Source: Nostoc sp. UHCC 0702
GTDB lineage: Bacteria; Cyanobacteriota; Cyanobacteriia; Cyanobacteriales; Nostocaceae
Direction: 5' to 3'
NCBI GenBank assembly: GCA_017164015.1
Contig: CP071065.1
Coordinates: 124,001-188,000, forward strand
DNA: 64,000 nt
Below, piece by piece: positions 8,327 to 17,867 of the stretch. The position numbers and the translations under genes are program-made. The stretch's first letter is position 1. Every line of letters begins with the position of its first letter. The notes beneath the pieces are model-generated. The model was not told the origin of the DNA and made no database searches. It saw nothing but the letters and a program-made list of their open reading frames with translations.

Positions 8327-8878
8327 TAAATTGATCTATAGCTAGACTGGTTGCTCGGCGTAGTAGTTCACCAAATATCCTGGCTGACTAAATGAACATC
8401 AATAATTGCAATTTTCCAGAATACTATAGATGTCATTTCAAATATTTGCACGCAATTCACTTTGACATCAATAAGTAATGTAAATAAATCAGATGTTTTA
8501 GTGTACTCAATATTACAACTAACTTAGCGTTGTTGAATATAGTATCAAAATTGATCCCCAATAACTCATACTGTATTTTGTGTAGTTTTTTGTTAACAAA
8601 TCCAAATTTTCACATAACTAGACTATATATATAAGACATCGATGCTCTTCACTTCTCAAGTACTTATTTCCAGATTTATACTGTTAAATAGTATAAAAAA
8701 TAACAAAAATTCCTAGAGCTAGATGTCTGATATTCTACCAAGATAAAAAGTTAAGTTTAGGGTCGGATCATCTGATTAGTTAAATCACTTCTAACTAGTT
8801 GCCAACAAAGGCTGCTAGATAGAGTGTTTGTTCTCTAAAAAATCATTGACTGGACTAAAAAGGAGTTAAAAAAAACTT
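8327..8878. other. AT-rich spacer, no gene seen
   Basis: About 550 bases of low-GC sequence with no open frame of note and no clear inverted repeat. The right end carries AAAGGAG at 8859-8865, a strong but somewhat distant ribosome-binding site for the next gene. Confidence 0.5.
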
Positions 8879-9235
8879 ATGAAAACAGTAGTCAATTTAA
8901 CACAGCAAACAGTGTTAGGAGAGATTGAAAGTGTTTTGGATACATATTCATATCATCCTTATCAACAAGCTTTTGCGATTCCTGACTTGCGTCAAGAGTT
9001 AATTGCTTTTGTTCTCAACCGCATTCCCTGTTTTTATAGCGTGGTATCTGATTTAGAAAAAGAGTGCTTGTTGAATTACAAATTGCCTCGTAGTCCATTA
9101 GAGCAGCAATTACATGTACAAAGTTTGATTCACCAAGGCATTTATTCTATTTTTCAAGACAAGTCAGATTGGATAAGCCATCATTTGTGTGAAACTGTTC
9201 ACCCAGGTTACGAACCGTCTCACTGGTTTGGGTAA
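8879..9235 (+). CDS. ComFB-like domain protein (copy 1)
   Basis: A 118-residue soluble protein. The segment EIESVLDTYSYHPYQQAF...LRQELIAFVLNRIPCFYSVV (about residues 15-54) resembles the late-competence ComFB domain (helix, then ALNRLPPxY-like motif). ComFB domains in cyanobacteria have been linked to cyclic-nucleotide binding and pilus or competence regulation; whether this short form does so is unproven. It is a paralogue of the protein at 26570-26926, sharing the pattern NLT...I..EIE.VLD.Y..HPYQ.AF.I..LRQ.LIA. The AAAGGAG upstream supports this start. Confidence 0.7.
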   Translation: MKTVVNLTQQTVLGEIESVLDTYSYHPYQQAFAIPDLRQELIAFVLNRIPCFYSVVSDLEKECLLNYKLPRSPLEQQLHVQSLIHQGIYSIFQDKSDWISHHLCETVHPGYEPSHWFG

Positions 9236-9237
9236 AT

Positions 9238-9312
9238 CAATAGTTAGGAGTTATGAGTGAGGAGTTAGGAGTTAAAATAATTTCTAACTTCTAACTCCTA
9301 ACTCCTAACTTT
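9238..9312. repeat. Inverted heptamer clusters between convergent genes
   Basis: A cluster of GAGTTAG-type units (plus sense, 9241-9275) is followed by the complementary CTAACTC-type units (9282-9312). The RNA can fold into a long stem, which could terminate transcription from both the ComFB-like gene and the convergent DUF3140 gene, whose stop lies inside it. Confidence 0.7.
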
Positions 9313-9640
9313 TAACTTTCAAAGGATCGTGTCCCCAATTCATCAATGAGTAGCGCCACCGTGTATGTTCAACATCACCTTCAGGTTGCTGCGCTGAGTG
9401 ACGATGAATGTAACTGACAACTTTTTTCATGTGTGATAAATCATCATCACTATAGTCATCTTTTTTTTTCAACAACTCAATAATCTGTTTACCAGATTTG
9501 TGTCCAATTGATTCATCGTCGTCTTTCTTTTGTCCAACTGATTGAGATTCTTCTGTTTTGAGCCAAGATTCCAATTCCTTTGCTGTCATGTTGACTGAGG
9601 AATGGAATTCATCTAGAACTGATTTGACATCTTTACTCAT
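9305..9640 (-). CDS. DUF3140 domain-containing protein
   Basis: A 111-residue soluble, charged protein that matches the DUF3140 pattern: an N-terminal FHSSVNMTAKELESWLKTEES, then ESIGHKSGKQIIELLKKK, HMKKVVSYIHRH and the C-terminal WRYSLMNWGHDPLK. The function is unknown. It follows the DUF2945 gene by 9 bases on the same strand, a pairing seen in other bacteria and often linked to stress or DNA-associated contexts (inference). The C-terminus reads into the inverted heptamer cluster. Confidence 0.85.
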   Translation of the reverse strand: MSKDVKSVLDEFHSSVNMTAKELESWLKTEESQSVGQKKDDDESIGHKSGKQIIELLKKKDDYSDDDLSHMKKVVSYIHRHSAQQPEGDVEHTRWRYSLMNWGHDPLKVKS

Positions 9641-9649
9641 AATTCAAGA

Positions 9650-9865
9650 TTACTCCTCAATATCCTCAAGAGCATCAGGTTTATGAGCGGCTTCTTTGCC
9701 AGTTTTGTCGCTTTTCACCAAGTACTCCGGGTTGTCTTTTGAAGCAGCAACATGATGTCCTTTGATGTCTGTAGGTGAAGTTAATTTTTTTTCTACCTTA
9801 CCAGTAGTTTCACCTTGCGCCGTATTCCACTTCACCTTGTCGCCTTTCTTGAATTCTTCAGTCAC
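9650..9865 (-). CDS. DUF2945 / HVA1-type Tudor-like small protein
   Basis: A 71-residue protein with FKKGDKVKWNTAQGETTGKV followed by AAHKPDALEDIEE, the compact beta-barrel (Tudor-like, HVA1) signature of DUF2945. The function is unknown. It is the first gene of a two-gene unit with DUF3140. A spacer of about 200 bases separates it from the divergent gene at 10062 and should hold both promoters. Confidence 0.85.
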   Translation of the reverse strand: MTEEFKKGDKVKWNTAQGETTGKVEKKLTSPTDIKGHHVAASKDNPEYLVKSDKTGKEAAHKPDALEDIEE

Positions 9866-10061
9866 AGATTTTCCTCTTGGCTATTTTATACCTGTTATTA
9901 TGTTGACGATGTGGGAGGAATTAATCAGTCGAGGGATATAAAAAGCGGTTATCAGAAGCTACCGATAGTCTGAAATGGCGAAAGTGAGTGTGCTGGTTGG
10001 CGATCGCAACAGCAAAACTTACACTTGATAGAATATCGGCATACCTGACAAGAGGCGGAGA

Positions 10062-10463
10062 ATGTCAACCGTTAAACTGGAAGTACATCTGTCTTCAGAA
10101 GAATTATTAAAGGCTGTTGAACAGTTAAGCCAGCCTAATTTCGAGCAATTTGTATCTCAAGTTATCGCATTACAGGCGCAACGCAAAGCTTCTAATTTGC
10201 CACAAGCCGAAGCTGAATTATTACTCAAAATTAATCAGGGTATTCCTTCAGATACTCAAAAGTATTACGAGGAATTAATAGGTAAAAAAGAGGCTGAAAC
10301 TCTGACAAGCGAGGAGCATATTGAGTTATTAAATTTGACACAACAGATAGAAAAACTACAAGCTAAACGCATAGAGTATCTATCAGAGTTAGCACGTCTG
10401 CGTGTAATTTCTCTCACAGCATTGATGGAAAATTTAGGTAGTCAGACGCAAATGTATGTCTGA
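10062..10463 (+). CDS. Conserved cyanobacterial hypothetical protein, coiled-coil C-terminus
   Basis: A 133-residue soluble protein. The N-terminus, VKLEVHLSSEELLKAVEQLS, is amphipathic. The middle LPQAEAELLLKINQGIP and the C-terminal helix (LLNLTQQIEKLQAKRIEYLSELARL, about residues 88-112 in register) match a protein type that is common in filamentous cyanobacteria. I recall such proteins beside HNH or PIN nucleases, but no such partner is visible here, so this may be an orphan. The strong ribosome-binding sequence AGGCGGAG lies just before the ATG. Confidence 0.7.
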   Translation: MSTVKLEVHLSSEELLKAVEQLSQPNFEQFVSQVIALQAQRKASNLPQAEAELLLKINQGIPSDTQKYYEELIGKKEAETLTSEEHIELLNLTQQIEKLQAKRIEYLSELARLRVISLTALMENLGSQTQMYV

Positions 10464-10677
10464 AAATAGAGTGACGGCGCAACAGAAAAAGGCTGAAATA
10501 ATGATTTACTGTAGTTATTACGTTTCAGTAATAAGAAACTCTACATTAGAAACACCCAAGTAAAATTTAGATAATGTAAATTAACTACATTATTTTTTAG
10601 TATTGCGTACAAATACTCAGGCAATTAAACTATTAATACATATAATAGACTACAGATTATTTTGATAAGACTCTATC

Positions 10678-11739
10678 ATGTCTAGCGCATTTCCCAAAAC
10701 AGAAGAAAGTTTGAGAAATCTGTATCATTTTATTGTTTTTTACAAGCAATTTATATGCATTTTAAATGCAGTTTTATCTGCTGAAGAAAAATATTACCCA
10801 AACTCTAATATTGAAAGTGATTATATATGGCTTGTAACAAAGATTGAACAAATTGTTAAGGATAAAGAATTTGAGTATTTTGCATCTTTAAATGACTTTA
10901 ATAAGTTAGCTACATCCCTTTTTTCATATGAAGGAAAAATGAATCTCAAGAAATTCAATTTTCTTAAGGAAGTTAAATTATATAAACTTTATAAGCCACT
11001 GATACCTTTGTACAGTTTAGATATATTAAATGACGAAATTAAGAGAGCAGGATTTATTAATTACTTGCTCAATAAAACTGGTGCTACATTGATAAACCAT
11101 ATAGAGCAATTTTACGATAGAATTTACCTAGAAAATAACAAAAAATCGTATCAGCTAAAAGAAGAAGAACAAAGAATATTAATTGAATCAAATTGGCATA
11201 TCTTAGAATATGCAGAACAAATAACAACAATCAAACAGAAAAGACTAGAAGAAAAAATTAGCGAATTAGAAGCAATACAGACAGAACAGTCTTTAGAAAA
11301 TCTATTTCAGTCAAGTTTTAGATTAATTGAAGAATTCATTGAAGACATTAATTTAAAAAATATAGTTACAAACGATTTACAACAAGCTAAGTTATGTTAT
11401 CAAAAACATGCCTATAAAGCTACTGTTTTACTCTGTGGTGGAATTATTGAAGCTATCCTAAAGGAAGCTATTACATCTAAAAATAGTAACAGACCAGTAG
11501 AGAGAGAATTTCTGGCTGTTATAAATAGAGCAGAACAAGAAGGCATTATTAAGCAAATCACTGCTGATTTAAGTCATGTTACAAGAGTTTATCGGAACAC
11601 AACTCACATCGACACACAAAAAACCATAGGTTTAATAGAAGAAAGCGATGCCTATATTGCAATAAAAACTCTGAAAAATGTCTGTGATAACGTTATTGAT
11701 TGGTACAAAATAACTAAATCATGTAGGAATCCGATTTGA
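10678..11739 (+). CDS. AT-rich hypothetical protein with HEPN-like C-terminal domain
   Basis: A 353-residue, lysine- and isoleucine-rich protein. The first about 220 residues are helical and unrecognised, ending in a coiled coil (KQKRLEEKISELEAIQTEQS, about 190-209). The C-terminal about 130 residues follow the DUF4145/HEPN pattern: LQQAKLCYQKHAYKATVLLCGG then IIEAILKEAI, and near residue 305 TRVYRNTTH, which fits the HEPN R-X4-6-H RNase motif (R, six residues, H). The base composition is clearly poorer in G+C than in the flanking genes, suggesting transfer. No antitoxin-like partner is adjacent. RNase or defence activity is inference from the motif alone. Confidence 0.7.
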   Translation: MSSAFPKTEESLRNLYHFIVFYKQFICILNAVLSAEEKYYPNSNIESDYIWLVTKIEQIVKDKEFEYFASLNDFNKLATSLFSYEGKMNLKKFNFLKEVKLYKLYKPLIPLYSLDILNDEIKRAGFINYLLNKTGATLINHIEQFYDRIYLENNKKSYQLKEEEQRILIESNWHILEYAEQITTIKQKRLEEKISELEAIQTEQSLENLFQSSFRLIEEFIEDINLKNIVTNDLQQAKLCYQKHAYKATVLLCGGIIEAILKEAITSKNSNRPVEREFLAVINRAEQEGIIKQITADLSHVTRVYRNTTHIDTQKTIGLIEESDAYIAIKTLKNVCDNVIDWYKITKSCRNPI

Positions 11740-12137
11740 TTTGTGAAAAAATCTAGGTATATATAAGGGTGTGTTATCGGCGAGAGTACGGCACCAAAAC
11801 CTTCGGGTGGTGCGTTAGCCAGAGGCATAACGCACCCTACTAGTGTGGCATGTGGCAAGACTAAAGAAGACAATTAAGCTGGCAAGCATTCGCACTGCTG
11901 CGTCGGTGTAGCATTCAGGAGTTTCTGACAGTAGCTTGTGATTCACCAGTTGTCTATGGTGGCGTTTCGCTACAATATCAGTGACGTACTGCCGATATCA
12001 ATCCCAAATTTCCAACGCGAAGAAGATAGTGATACCCCACTCACGTAAATTCCTCAGTGCCAGTTATACTACTTCCAGAGTTATGATTTTTAAGTTATCA
12101 GATGCTTTCTGAATCTCTTTGCTAAATAATCCTTTGG
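11740..12137. other. Spacer with a MITE remnant and possibly eroded sequence
   Basis: Contains the AGGGTGTGTTA...TAACGCACCCT element at 11766-11839. At 11880-12060 the composition looks more coding-like, but every frame is broken by stops. I cannot identify an ancestor. Confidence 0.5.
11766..11839. mobile_element. Short palindromic element, family D remnant
   Basis: The termini AGGGTGTGTTATC and GCATAACGCACCCT are inverted repeats, with an internal hairpin around CACCAAAACCTTCGGGTGGTG. The ends match the larger element inside the toxin-antitoxin operon at 50280-50430, so this is a shorter member of the same family. Confidence 0.6.
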
Positions 12138-12146
12138 GTGAATTGT

Positions 12147-13043
12147 ATGTCAATGGAAAAAATGCAATGGTTACAAACTACTTTTCAAATCAAAGGTTCG
12201 GTAATATCAGCAATTTATCAACGCGTGATCGGGTGTGGTTTATTTGGTGTTTTCATTTCTATACTTTACTATTTTAAATTACCTGTATCACAACCTATTT
12301 TAGAAAGTGTTATCCCCAGTATTGTTTTAGGTTTGTTACTAGTTTTCCGCACGAATACAGCTTATGATCGTTTTTGGGAAGGCAGAAAAAGCTGGGGTTC
12401 TATAGTCAACAATGTCCGGAATTTTGCACGGCAAATTTGGGTATCAATTGATGAAATTTACCCAGAAGATAGAGACAATAAAATTGGGACATTATACTTG
12501 TTGGTAGCTTTTGCTGTTGCAACTAAATTACATTTGCGGGGAGAAGGTGTAAATAGTGAGCTAGAAAACTTAATCTCATACTCTAAATATCTCAAACTGA
12601 AGAGGATGAATCTTCCTCCTTTAGAAGTGGCTTTCTGGATAGAAGATTTTCTCAAGCAGCAACACAAACGCAAATGTATAAATAGTTATCAACTATCAAA
12701 CATGCAAGAATTATTAAATAAATTAGTAGATAATTTAGGGTCTTGTGAGCGAATTTTAAAAACACCAATGCCTTTAGCCTATGCCATTCATCTCAAGCAA
12801 TTAATGTTACTATATTGCTGTCTTTTGCCTTTTCAATTGGTACAGAGTCTTGGATGGTGGACAGGTTTAATTGTTGCTTTAGTTAGTTTTACCTTATTTG
12901 GAATTGAAGCTATAGGATTAGAGATAGAAAATCCTTTTGGCTACGATGTAAATGATTTGCCACTAGATATAATCTGCCATACTATGAAACGTAACATCGA
13001 TGATTTAATCAGCTTAACTCCTAGCGTTGAATCCCATAATTAA
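12147..13043 (+). CDS. Bestrophin-family (RFP-TM, UPF0187) anion channel
   Basis: A 298-residue membrane protein of the prokaryotic bestrophin group. TM segments are visible at about 22-42 and 48-66 and again near residues 210-250. The family signature VFRTNTAYDRFWEGRKSWGSIVNNVRN is near residues 70-96, and FGIEAIGLEIENPFGYDVNDLPLD is near the C-terminus. Bestrophins form pentameric chloride or bicarbonate channels. I chose the ATG at 12147; an in-frame GTG lies nine bases upstream and an ATG six bases downstream. Confidence 0.87.
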   Translation: MSMEKMQWLQTTFQIKGSVISAIYQRVIGCGLFGVFISILYYFKLPVSQPILESVIPSIVLGLLLVFRTNTAYDRFWEGRKSWGSIVNNVRNFARQIWVSIDEIYPEDRDNKIGTLYLLVAFAVATKLHLRGEGVNSELENLISYSKYLKLKRMNLPPLEVAFWIEDFLKQQHKRKCINSYQLSNMQELLNKLVDNLGSCERILKTPMPLAYAIHLKQLMLLYCCLLPFQLVQSLGWWTGLIVALVSFTLFGIEAIGLEIENPFGYDVNDLPLDIICHTMKRNIDDLISLTPSVESHN

Positions 13044-13161
13044 AAACCAGGAGTTAGCGGGATTTACTGCTTTTTCACCTGAAGATTACCCTTTAGACGG
13101 CGGGGGAGCTCTTGAGCAGGGGAGAAAAATTCCAACGGTAATCTGACAGCGAGAAGAGAGT

Positions 13162-13195
13162 AAATAGTAATGTATCACATAAAACATTACTATTT
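13162..13195 (+). terminator. AT-rich hairpin downstream of the bestrophin gene
   Basis: A perfect 12-bp stem (13162-13173 with 13184-13195, AAATAGTAATGT/ACATTACTATTT) with a 10-base loop, followed by TATT. The stem is AT-rich, so termination strength is uncertain. The rest of the 13044-13399 spacer shows nothing coding. Confidence 0.45.
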
Positions 13196-13399
13196 TATTC
13201 AATACCCTTGATTTTTTGACGCTGATGAAATTTGTCTGCGTTTTAGCCCATGTTTCAAATTGCTCTCTTCGGTGGGGAGGCTTTGGTAAAGCTAGGAGTC
13301 AACAGTCAGCAGTGAGCTAAGGAATTCTTAAAAGGCAAATCTCACTAGGGATTCTGGGATATCCTAAAATGAGTGAGAGATTGGCCGAAGAAAGTAATA

Positions 13400-14566
13400 A
13401 TGAAACTGGCAGCAAGAGTGAGTCAGGTAACACCTTCGTTGACTTTAGCGATCGCAGCTAAAGCTAAAGCACTGAAGGCAGAAGGAATAGATGTTTGTAG
13501 TTTTAGTGCTGGAGAACCGGATTTTGACACGCCAGCGCACATCAAAGCCGCAGCAGCGAAAGCTTTGGATGAAGGCAAAACCAAGTATGGCCCAGCAGCC
13601 GGAGAACCAAAGTTAAGGGAAGCGATCGCCCGCAAGCTCAAAACTGATAACGGTCTTGATTATCAGCCAGAGAATGTTCTCGTCACTAACGGTGGTAAGC
13701 ATTCCCTATACAATTTGATAGTGGCGTTAATCGATCCAGGTGATGAAGTGATCATCCCTGCTCCCTATTGGCTAAGTTACCCGGAAATGGTGACTTTGGT
13801 GGGTGGGGTATCAGTGATTGTGCATACAGATGCTTCGACTGACTATAAAATTACACCGGAGCAACTGCGTAAAGCAATCACACCTAAAACTAAGTTATTT
13901 GTCCTCAACTCCCCATCAAATCCCACAGGAATGGTTTACACGCCAGATGAAATTAAAGCACTGGCGGAAGTAATAGTTGATGCAGATATCTTTGTTGTTT
14001 CTGACGAGATTTACGAAAAGATTCTCTACGATGGTGCAGAACATCTCACCATTGGTTCTCTAGGGAAGGAAATTTTTAACCGCACCTTAATTAGCAATGG
14101 GTTTGCCAAAGCTTACTCGATGACAGGGTGGCGTATCGGTTATTTAGCGGGGCCATTGGAGATTATCAAAGCAGCAAGTACCATCCAAGGACATAGTACA
14201 TCCAACGTTTGTACCTTTGCCCAATATGGTGCGATCGCCGCTTTGGAAAGTTCTCAAGACTGTGTAGAAGAAATGCGCCAAGCTTTCGCCAAACGGCGAC
14301 AGGTAATGTTAGATAGAATCAACGCCATTCCCGGACTCAATTGTCCCAAACCAGACGGCGCTTTTTATCTGTTTCCTGACATCAGCAAAACTAATCTCAA
14401 ATCCTTGGAATTTTGCGACGCGCTGTTAGAAGAACATCAAGTTGCAGTCATTCCCGGAATTGCCTTTGGTGCTGATAAGAACATTCGCCTTTCCTACGCC
14501 ACAGATTTGGCAACAATTGAAAAAGGCATGGATAGGTTGGAGAAATTCGTGCGATCGCGTATTTAG
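13400..14566 (+). CDS. aspC: Aspartate aminotransferase, subgroup Ib
   Basis: A 388-residue PLP enzyme that interconverts aspartate and 2-oxoglutarate with oxaloacetate and glutamate; cyanobacterial members of this subgroup may also transaminate prephenate. Visible motifs: [11 protein letters not shown] (about 35-45), [23 protein letters not shown] (170-177), [13 protein letters not shown] (200-212), the Schiff-base lysine K237 in [16 protein letters not shown], and the substrate-carboxylate arginine in NIRLSYA (R363). I start at the ATG at 13400 (MKLAARV); an in-frame ATG 27 bases upstream would add MRDWPKKVI, which is not typical of the family. Confidence 0.93.
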   Translation: MKLAARVSQVTPSLTLAIAAKAKALKAEGIDVCSFSAGEPDFDTPAHIKAAAAKALDEGKTKYGPAAGEPKLREAIARKLKTDNGLDYQPENVLVTNGGKHSLYNLIVALIDPGDEVIIPAPYWLSYPEMVTLVGGVSVIVHTDASTDYKITPEQLRKAITPKTKLFVLNSPSNPTGMVYTPDEIKALAEVIVDADIFVVSDEIYEKILYDGAEHLTIGSLGKEIFNRTLISNGFAKAYSMTGWRIGYLAGPLEIIKAASTIQGHSTSNVCTFAQYGAIAALESSQDCVEEMRQAFAKRRQVMLDRINAIPGLNCPKPDGAFYLFPDISKTNLKSLEFCDALLEEHQVAVIPGIAFGADKNIRLSYATDLATIEKGMDRLEKFVRSRI

Positions 14567-14631
14567 CTTCGTTATAATCTGTGAACCAACAAGCCCCCGG
14601 CTTTTAGTGTAACTTAGCGCGATCGCGTTAG

Positions 14632-16842
14632 TTACACAGCCGTGGGGAGTGTCAAAACTTGTTGCCGGATAGGTAGTTGAATGATAAACTCAGTTCCTTT
14701 ACCAAGGGTAGAAAAACACTGCAATTTACCACGATGTTTTTCAAAAATAATTTGATAGCTGATGGCCATGCCCATACCTGTGCCTTTACCCACAGGTTTG
14801 GTAGTGAAAAAAGGATCGAATATTCGGTTTTTAACCTGTTCTGGCATTCCTAGCCCATTATCAGCGATCGCAATTTCTATCCACTGCGAATTAATCACTG
14901 AGGTACGAATAGTAATTTGACTGGGATTTGCTTTGATCTGTTCACTAGTACCCTGGGCATTTACCTCGTCTAAGGCATCCATTGCATTTACCAGAATATT
15001 CATCAATACTTGATTGAGTTGCCCAGCGTAGCATTCTACTTCGGGTAAATTGCTATAATCTCTAATTATTTCAATTGCTGGACGATCTGGTTTGTTTTTG
15101 AGCCGATGTTGCAGAATTAATAATGTACTTTCGATGCCTTCATGAATATTAACTACTTTAAATTCTGCTTCATCCATGCGCGAAAAGTTCCGCAGTGATA
15201 ACACAATATTGCGAATCCGCTCAGTACCCATTTTCATCGAAGACAGCATTTTTTGTAAATCTTCAATGAGGAATTCGAGATCAATTTCATCTGCAAATGC
15301 TTGAATTTCTGGATCATCACTAGAATGGCGTTCTTGATAAAGATAAATCATCCGCAGCAAATCTTGAGTGTATTCGTTCAGATGGCTAATATTGCCGTGA
15401 ATAAAGTTCACTGGATTGTTGATTTCATGTGCTACCCCTGCTACAAGTTGACCCAGACTGGACATTTTTTCACTTTGAATTACTTGTGCCTGGGTGCGCT
15501 GTAACTCAGTCAATGTGGTTTTGAGTTCGGCTGTACGTTCTTCTACTCGGTCTTCTAACTCTGCTTTACTATTTTCTAAGTCGTTGAAGGATTTGCGTAA
15601 TTGCCCAGCCATGTAATTAAAAGAGTGAGCCAGCTTGTTGAATTCCTGAATATTGCTGACATCTACTAGTTGATCTAAGTTGCCAGATGCCATCGCCTGA
15701 CTTGCTTGGTTTAATCGCACAATCGGGTGTGCAATACAACGAGAGGTGAAATATCCCATCAAAGTTGCCACTGTCAATGCCCCCAGGCAAAGTAAAATGG
15801 TACTATTAGTATTCGCGTTGATTTGTGCCATAAAAGCCCGTTCCGGCACACTTACCACTACTAGCCAATCTAGTCCATATTGGTCACGCCAAGGGGAGAC
15901 ATGCACAAAATTTACTTCTCCTTGCAATTTCATTTGTAGCTTTTTGGCTTCGCTAATAGATTGGAAGCCATTAAATTGTTGCTGAATCTGTTGGGTGAGA
16001 TTGTGAATTACAGGATCGGGGCTATCTATAGCTTTCAACCGCTTAATGTCTTCCTTCACTATGCTAAAGGGTTGTTGAGGGCTAGAGTTTGCAATCAACA
16101 TCCCATTGCGATCTAAAATAAAAACTTGTCCGGTGCGGCTGACATCCAAACGTCGTAAAAACTCGCTAAGCTTCAATAAATGGATATCTGTAGCGACCAT
16201 TCCCAGCAATCGATTCTGTGCATCATAAATGGGGCGACCGGCGGAAGCAGCAATGTATGGATGATTGGGATAATTCAAAGTATAAATCTGCGACCAGATA
16301 GGCCTACCCGCTTTTATAGGTTCTGTATACATGGACATACTGAAGTTGTCCCAATCATATATAGTAATCAGACGCTTGCGATTGCCTTTATTATCAGTGG
16401 CATAGTTATAGCAATTATTTGGAAGTTTCGCACCGCAATCATCGATTGTGACATTTGTACCATCAAAACGTCCGGCTCCTGCTGCTTCACCTGTGGTGAG
16501 TCCGAAGCCAATATAAGACAATTCATAGGTTTGCAATTGTTTCCAAAAATATTTGGTCAGAGTTTTGCGATCGCGCACATTCAATAATCTCATTTGAATA
16601 GCATCAGCATTAATCTGGTTCACTTTGTGAGGAATAGATAGATAGGAATGCAGGTATTGATCCACCATATTGCTGGTTCGAGCCATTAACTGATCTGCTA
16701 GTTCGTTCACAGCGTTCTGTCCATTTTTAAATGACAGATAACCAACTAAACTTACTGCTCCAAAAATTTGGAAAACAAATGGAATAATCAAAACAAGTTG
16801 TAATGGTAAAACTTTAATGTTGGTTAACTTAATTTTTTTCAT
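14632..16842 (-). CDS. Membrane sensor histidine kinase (dCache-HAMP-HisKA-HATPase)
   Basis: A 736-residue two-component sensor. TM1 is at about residues 15-38, followed by a large extracytoplasmic double-Cache domain with FILDRNGMLIANS near 245-260. TM2 is at about 348-370, then a HAMP linker and a coiled coil (about 420-465, ENSKAELEDRVEERTAELK). The phosphoacceptor box LVAGVAHEINNPVNF lies near residue 474. The ATPase domain has the N-box NQVLMNILVNAMDAL, G1 IADNGLGMP, and IFDPFFTTKPVGKGTGMGM. All catalytic motifs are present. The ligand is unknown; Cache domains of this kind often sense amino acids or organic acids. No response regulator is adjacent, so the partner is elsewhere. Confidence 0.92.
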   Translation of the reverse strand: MKKIKLTNIKVLPLQLVLIIPFVFQIFGAVSLVGYLSFKNGQNAVNELADQLMARTSNMVDQYLHSYLSIPHKVNQINADAIQMRLLNVRDRKTLTKYFWKQLQTYELSYIGFGLTTGEAAGAGRFDGTNVTIDDCGAKLPNNCYNYATDNKGNRKRLITIYDWDNFSMSMYTEPIKAGRPIWSQIYTLNYPNHPYIAASAGRPIYDAQNRLLGMVATDIHLLKLSEFLRRLDVSRTGQVFILDRNGMLIANSSPQQPFSIVKEDIKRLKAIDSPDPVIHNLTQQIQQQFNGFQSISEAKKLQMKLQGEVNFVHVSPWRDQYGLDWLVVVSVPERAFMAQINANTNSTILLCLGALTVATLMGYFTSRCIAHPIVRLNQASQAMASGNLDQLVDVSNIQEFNKLAHSFNYMAGQLRKSFNDLENSKAELEDRVEERTAELKTTLTELQRTQAQVIQSEKMSSLGQLVAGVAHEINNPVNFIHGNISHLNEYTQDLLRMIYLYQERHSSDDPEIQAFADEIDLEFLIEDLQKMLSSMKMGTERIRNIVLSLRNFSRMDEAEFKVVNIHEGIESTLLILQHRLKNKPDRPAIEIIRDYSNLPEVECYAGQLNQVLMNILVNAMDALDEVNAQGTSEQIKANPSQITIRTSVINSQWIEIAIADNGLGMPEQVKNRIFDPFFTTKPVGKGTGMGMAISYQIIFEKHRGKLQCFSTLGKGTEFIIQLPIRQQVLTLPTAV

Positions 16843-16885
16843 TATTAGCTTTAATTATTAAATTGTTCAGGATTTTCTTGTTAAA

Positions 16886-17015
16886 TATAGTAGTCCGCTT
16901 TGATTTCTGAACATACTTGCGTGGTGCGCGATAGGCAGGTAACTGTGAACAGGGAACAGAAAAAAACAAGTATAAGTGTACTGAGTTGTTTCAACAATCA
17001 AATATTAGTCCTATA
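16886..17015. mobile_element. MITE-like element, family A copy 2 (diverged)
   Basis: A 130-base element with ends TATAGTAGTCCGCTTTGATT and (complement of the right end) TATAGGACTAATATTTGATT. The right arm, TGTACTGAGTTGTTTCAACAA, is clearly homologous to the right arms of the copies at 33355 and 45085; the middle differs. Confidence 0.65.
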
Positions 17016-17256
17016 TGAACTTAATTATTAATTAAGCTTACTTCCTCAAAAAGACAATAATACACAAATATAATTTTATTAATATTAATAATTAATGAAA
17101 AGCACAAGAAACATTGCTGAATGTTTAACTTTTGTATATAACTAAATACATAAATGGTATAAATACTTTAATTTTGGCAAAAATTAGCTATTAATGACTT
17201 CTGAAAAATTACTGATTTTTTTTAAAACTTACCATTGAGGTAAGGATATTTGCAGG

Positions 17257-17356
17257 TATAGTAGTCCTACATTCGTGAGAAACAAGATACCTGACTTCTT
17301 TGAGAAGTCAGGTATCTGAAGCTTTTAATTCTTACAAATCAAATAGGATTGCTATA
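17257..17356. mobile_element. MITE-like element, family A copy 3, carrying a strong hairpin
   Basis: Ends TATAGTAGTCCTAC and GGATTGCTATA. Inside lies a perfect 15-bp stem (17285-17299 with 17303-17317) around a 3-base loop, reading AGATACCTGACTTCT/AGAAGTCAGGTATCT. That palindrome is a motif I recall as widespread in filamentous cyanobacteria. Confidence 0.65.
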
Positions 17357-17706
17357 GTAGGTTAGGTTAGCCTATGTCAATAAGACTATTCTATTGTCAA
17401 TAGAGTCGAAGGACTACGAACCATTGCCCCAAAGTTAGGAAACTTTGATTTACATCGCCATGATTCAGATTATGGTTCGACGCTTGCTTAATTTTTACCC
17501 TCTCGCATTTTTAAAACATCCTCTAACTTCGACTTAATCTAAAATTAATAATTTGCTTCTCTTGATACGACACAAACCCTAGCTTGTTGGCAAAAACTTT
17601 TTCAAATCACTGATTTTCAGTAAAATGGCAAAAGAGTAAAACAAAGGTTTCATCGTTGGGGTAGACGCTTTTTAGCGGCTTGTCGCAGGTATCGTGTTCA
17701 GATAAA

Positions 17707-17867
17707 ATGGATAAAGTCGAGCTAACAAGTGCTAATGAATTATTTCAAAACAATTTTGAGTTGTTTCATCAGATGAATTGCCAATAAATCAGCAATATAG
17801 CTTTTCAGTTCCTTTCTTGAGACAACCTGTACTTCTTCCTCAAGATACTTTTATTGAAACTATGTGA
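17707..17867 (+). pseudogene. Eroded fragment of an unrecognised gene
   Basis: From the ATG at 17707 the sequence reads MDKVELTSANELFQNNFELF. A +1-type shift near 17765 then opens a frame reading SSDELPINQQYSFSVPFLRQ and PVLLPQDTFIETM to the TGA at 17867. The coding-like segment on either side of the shift suggests a decayed C-terminal fragment; sequence upstream (17590-17700) also shows an interrupted frame with RFHRWGRRFLAACRRYRV. No family is recognised. Confidence 0.35.
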
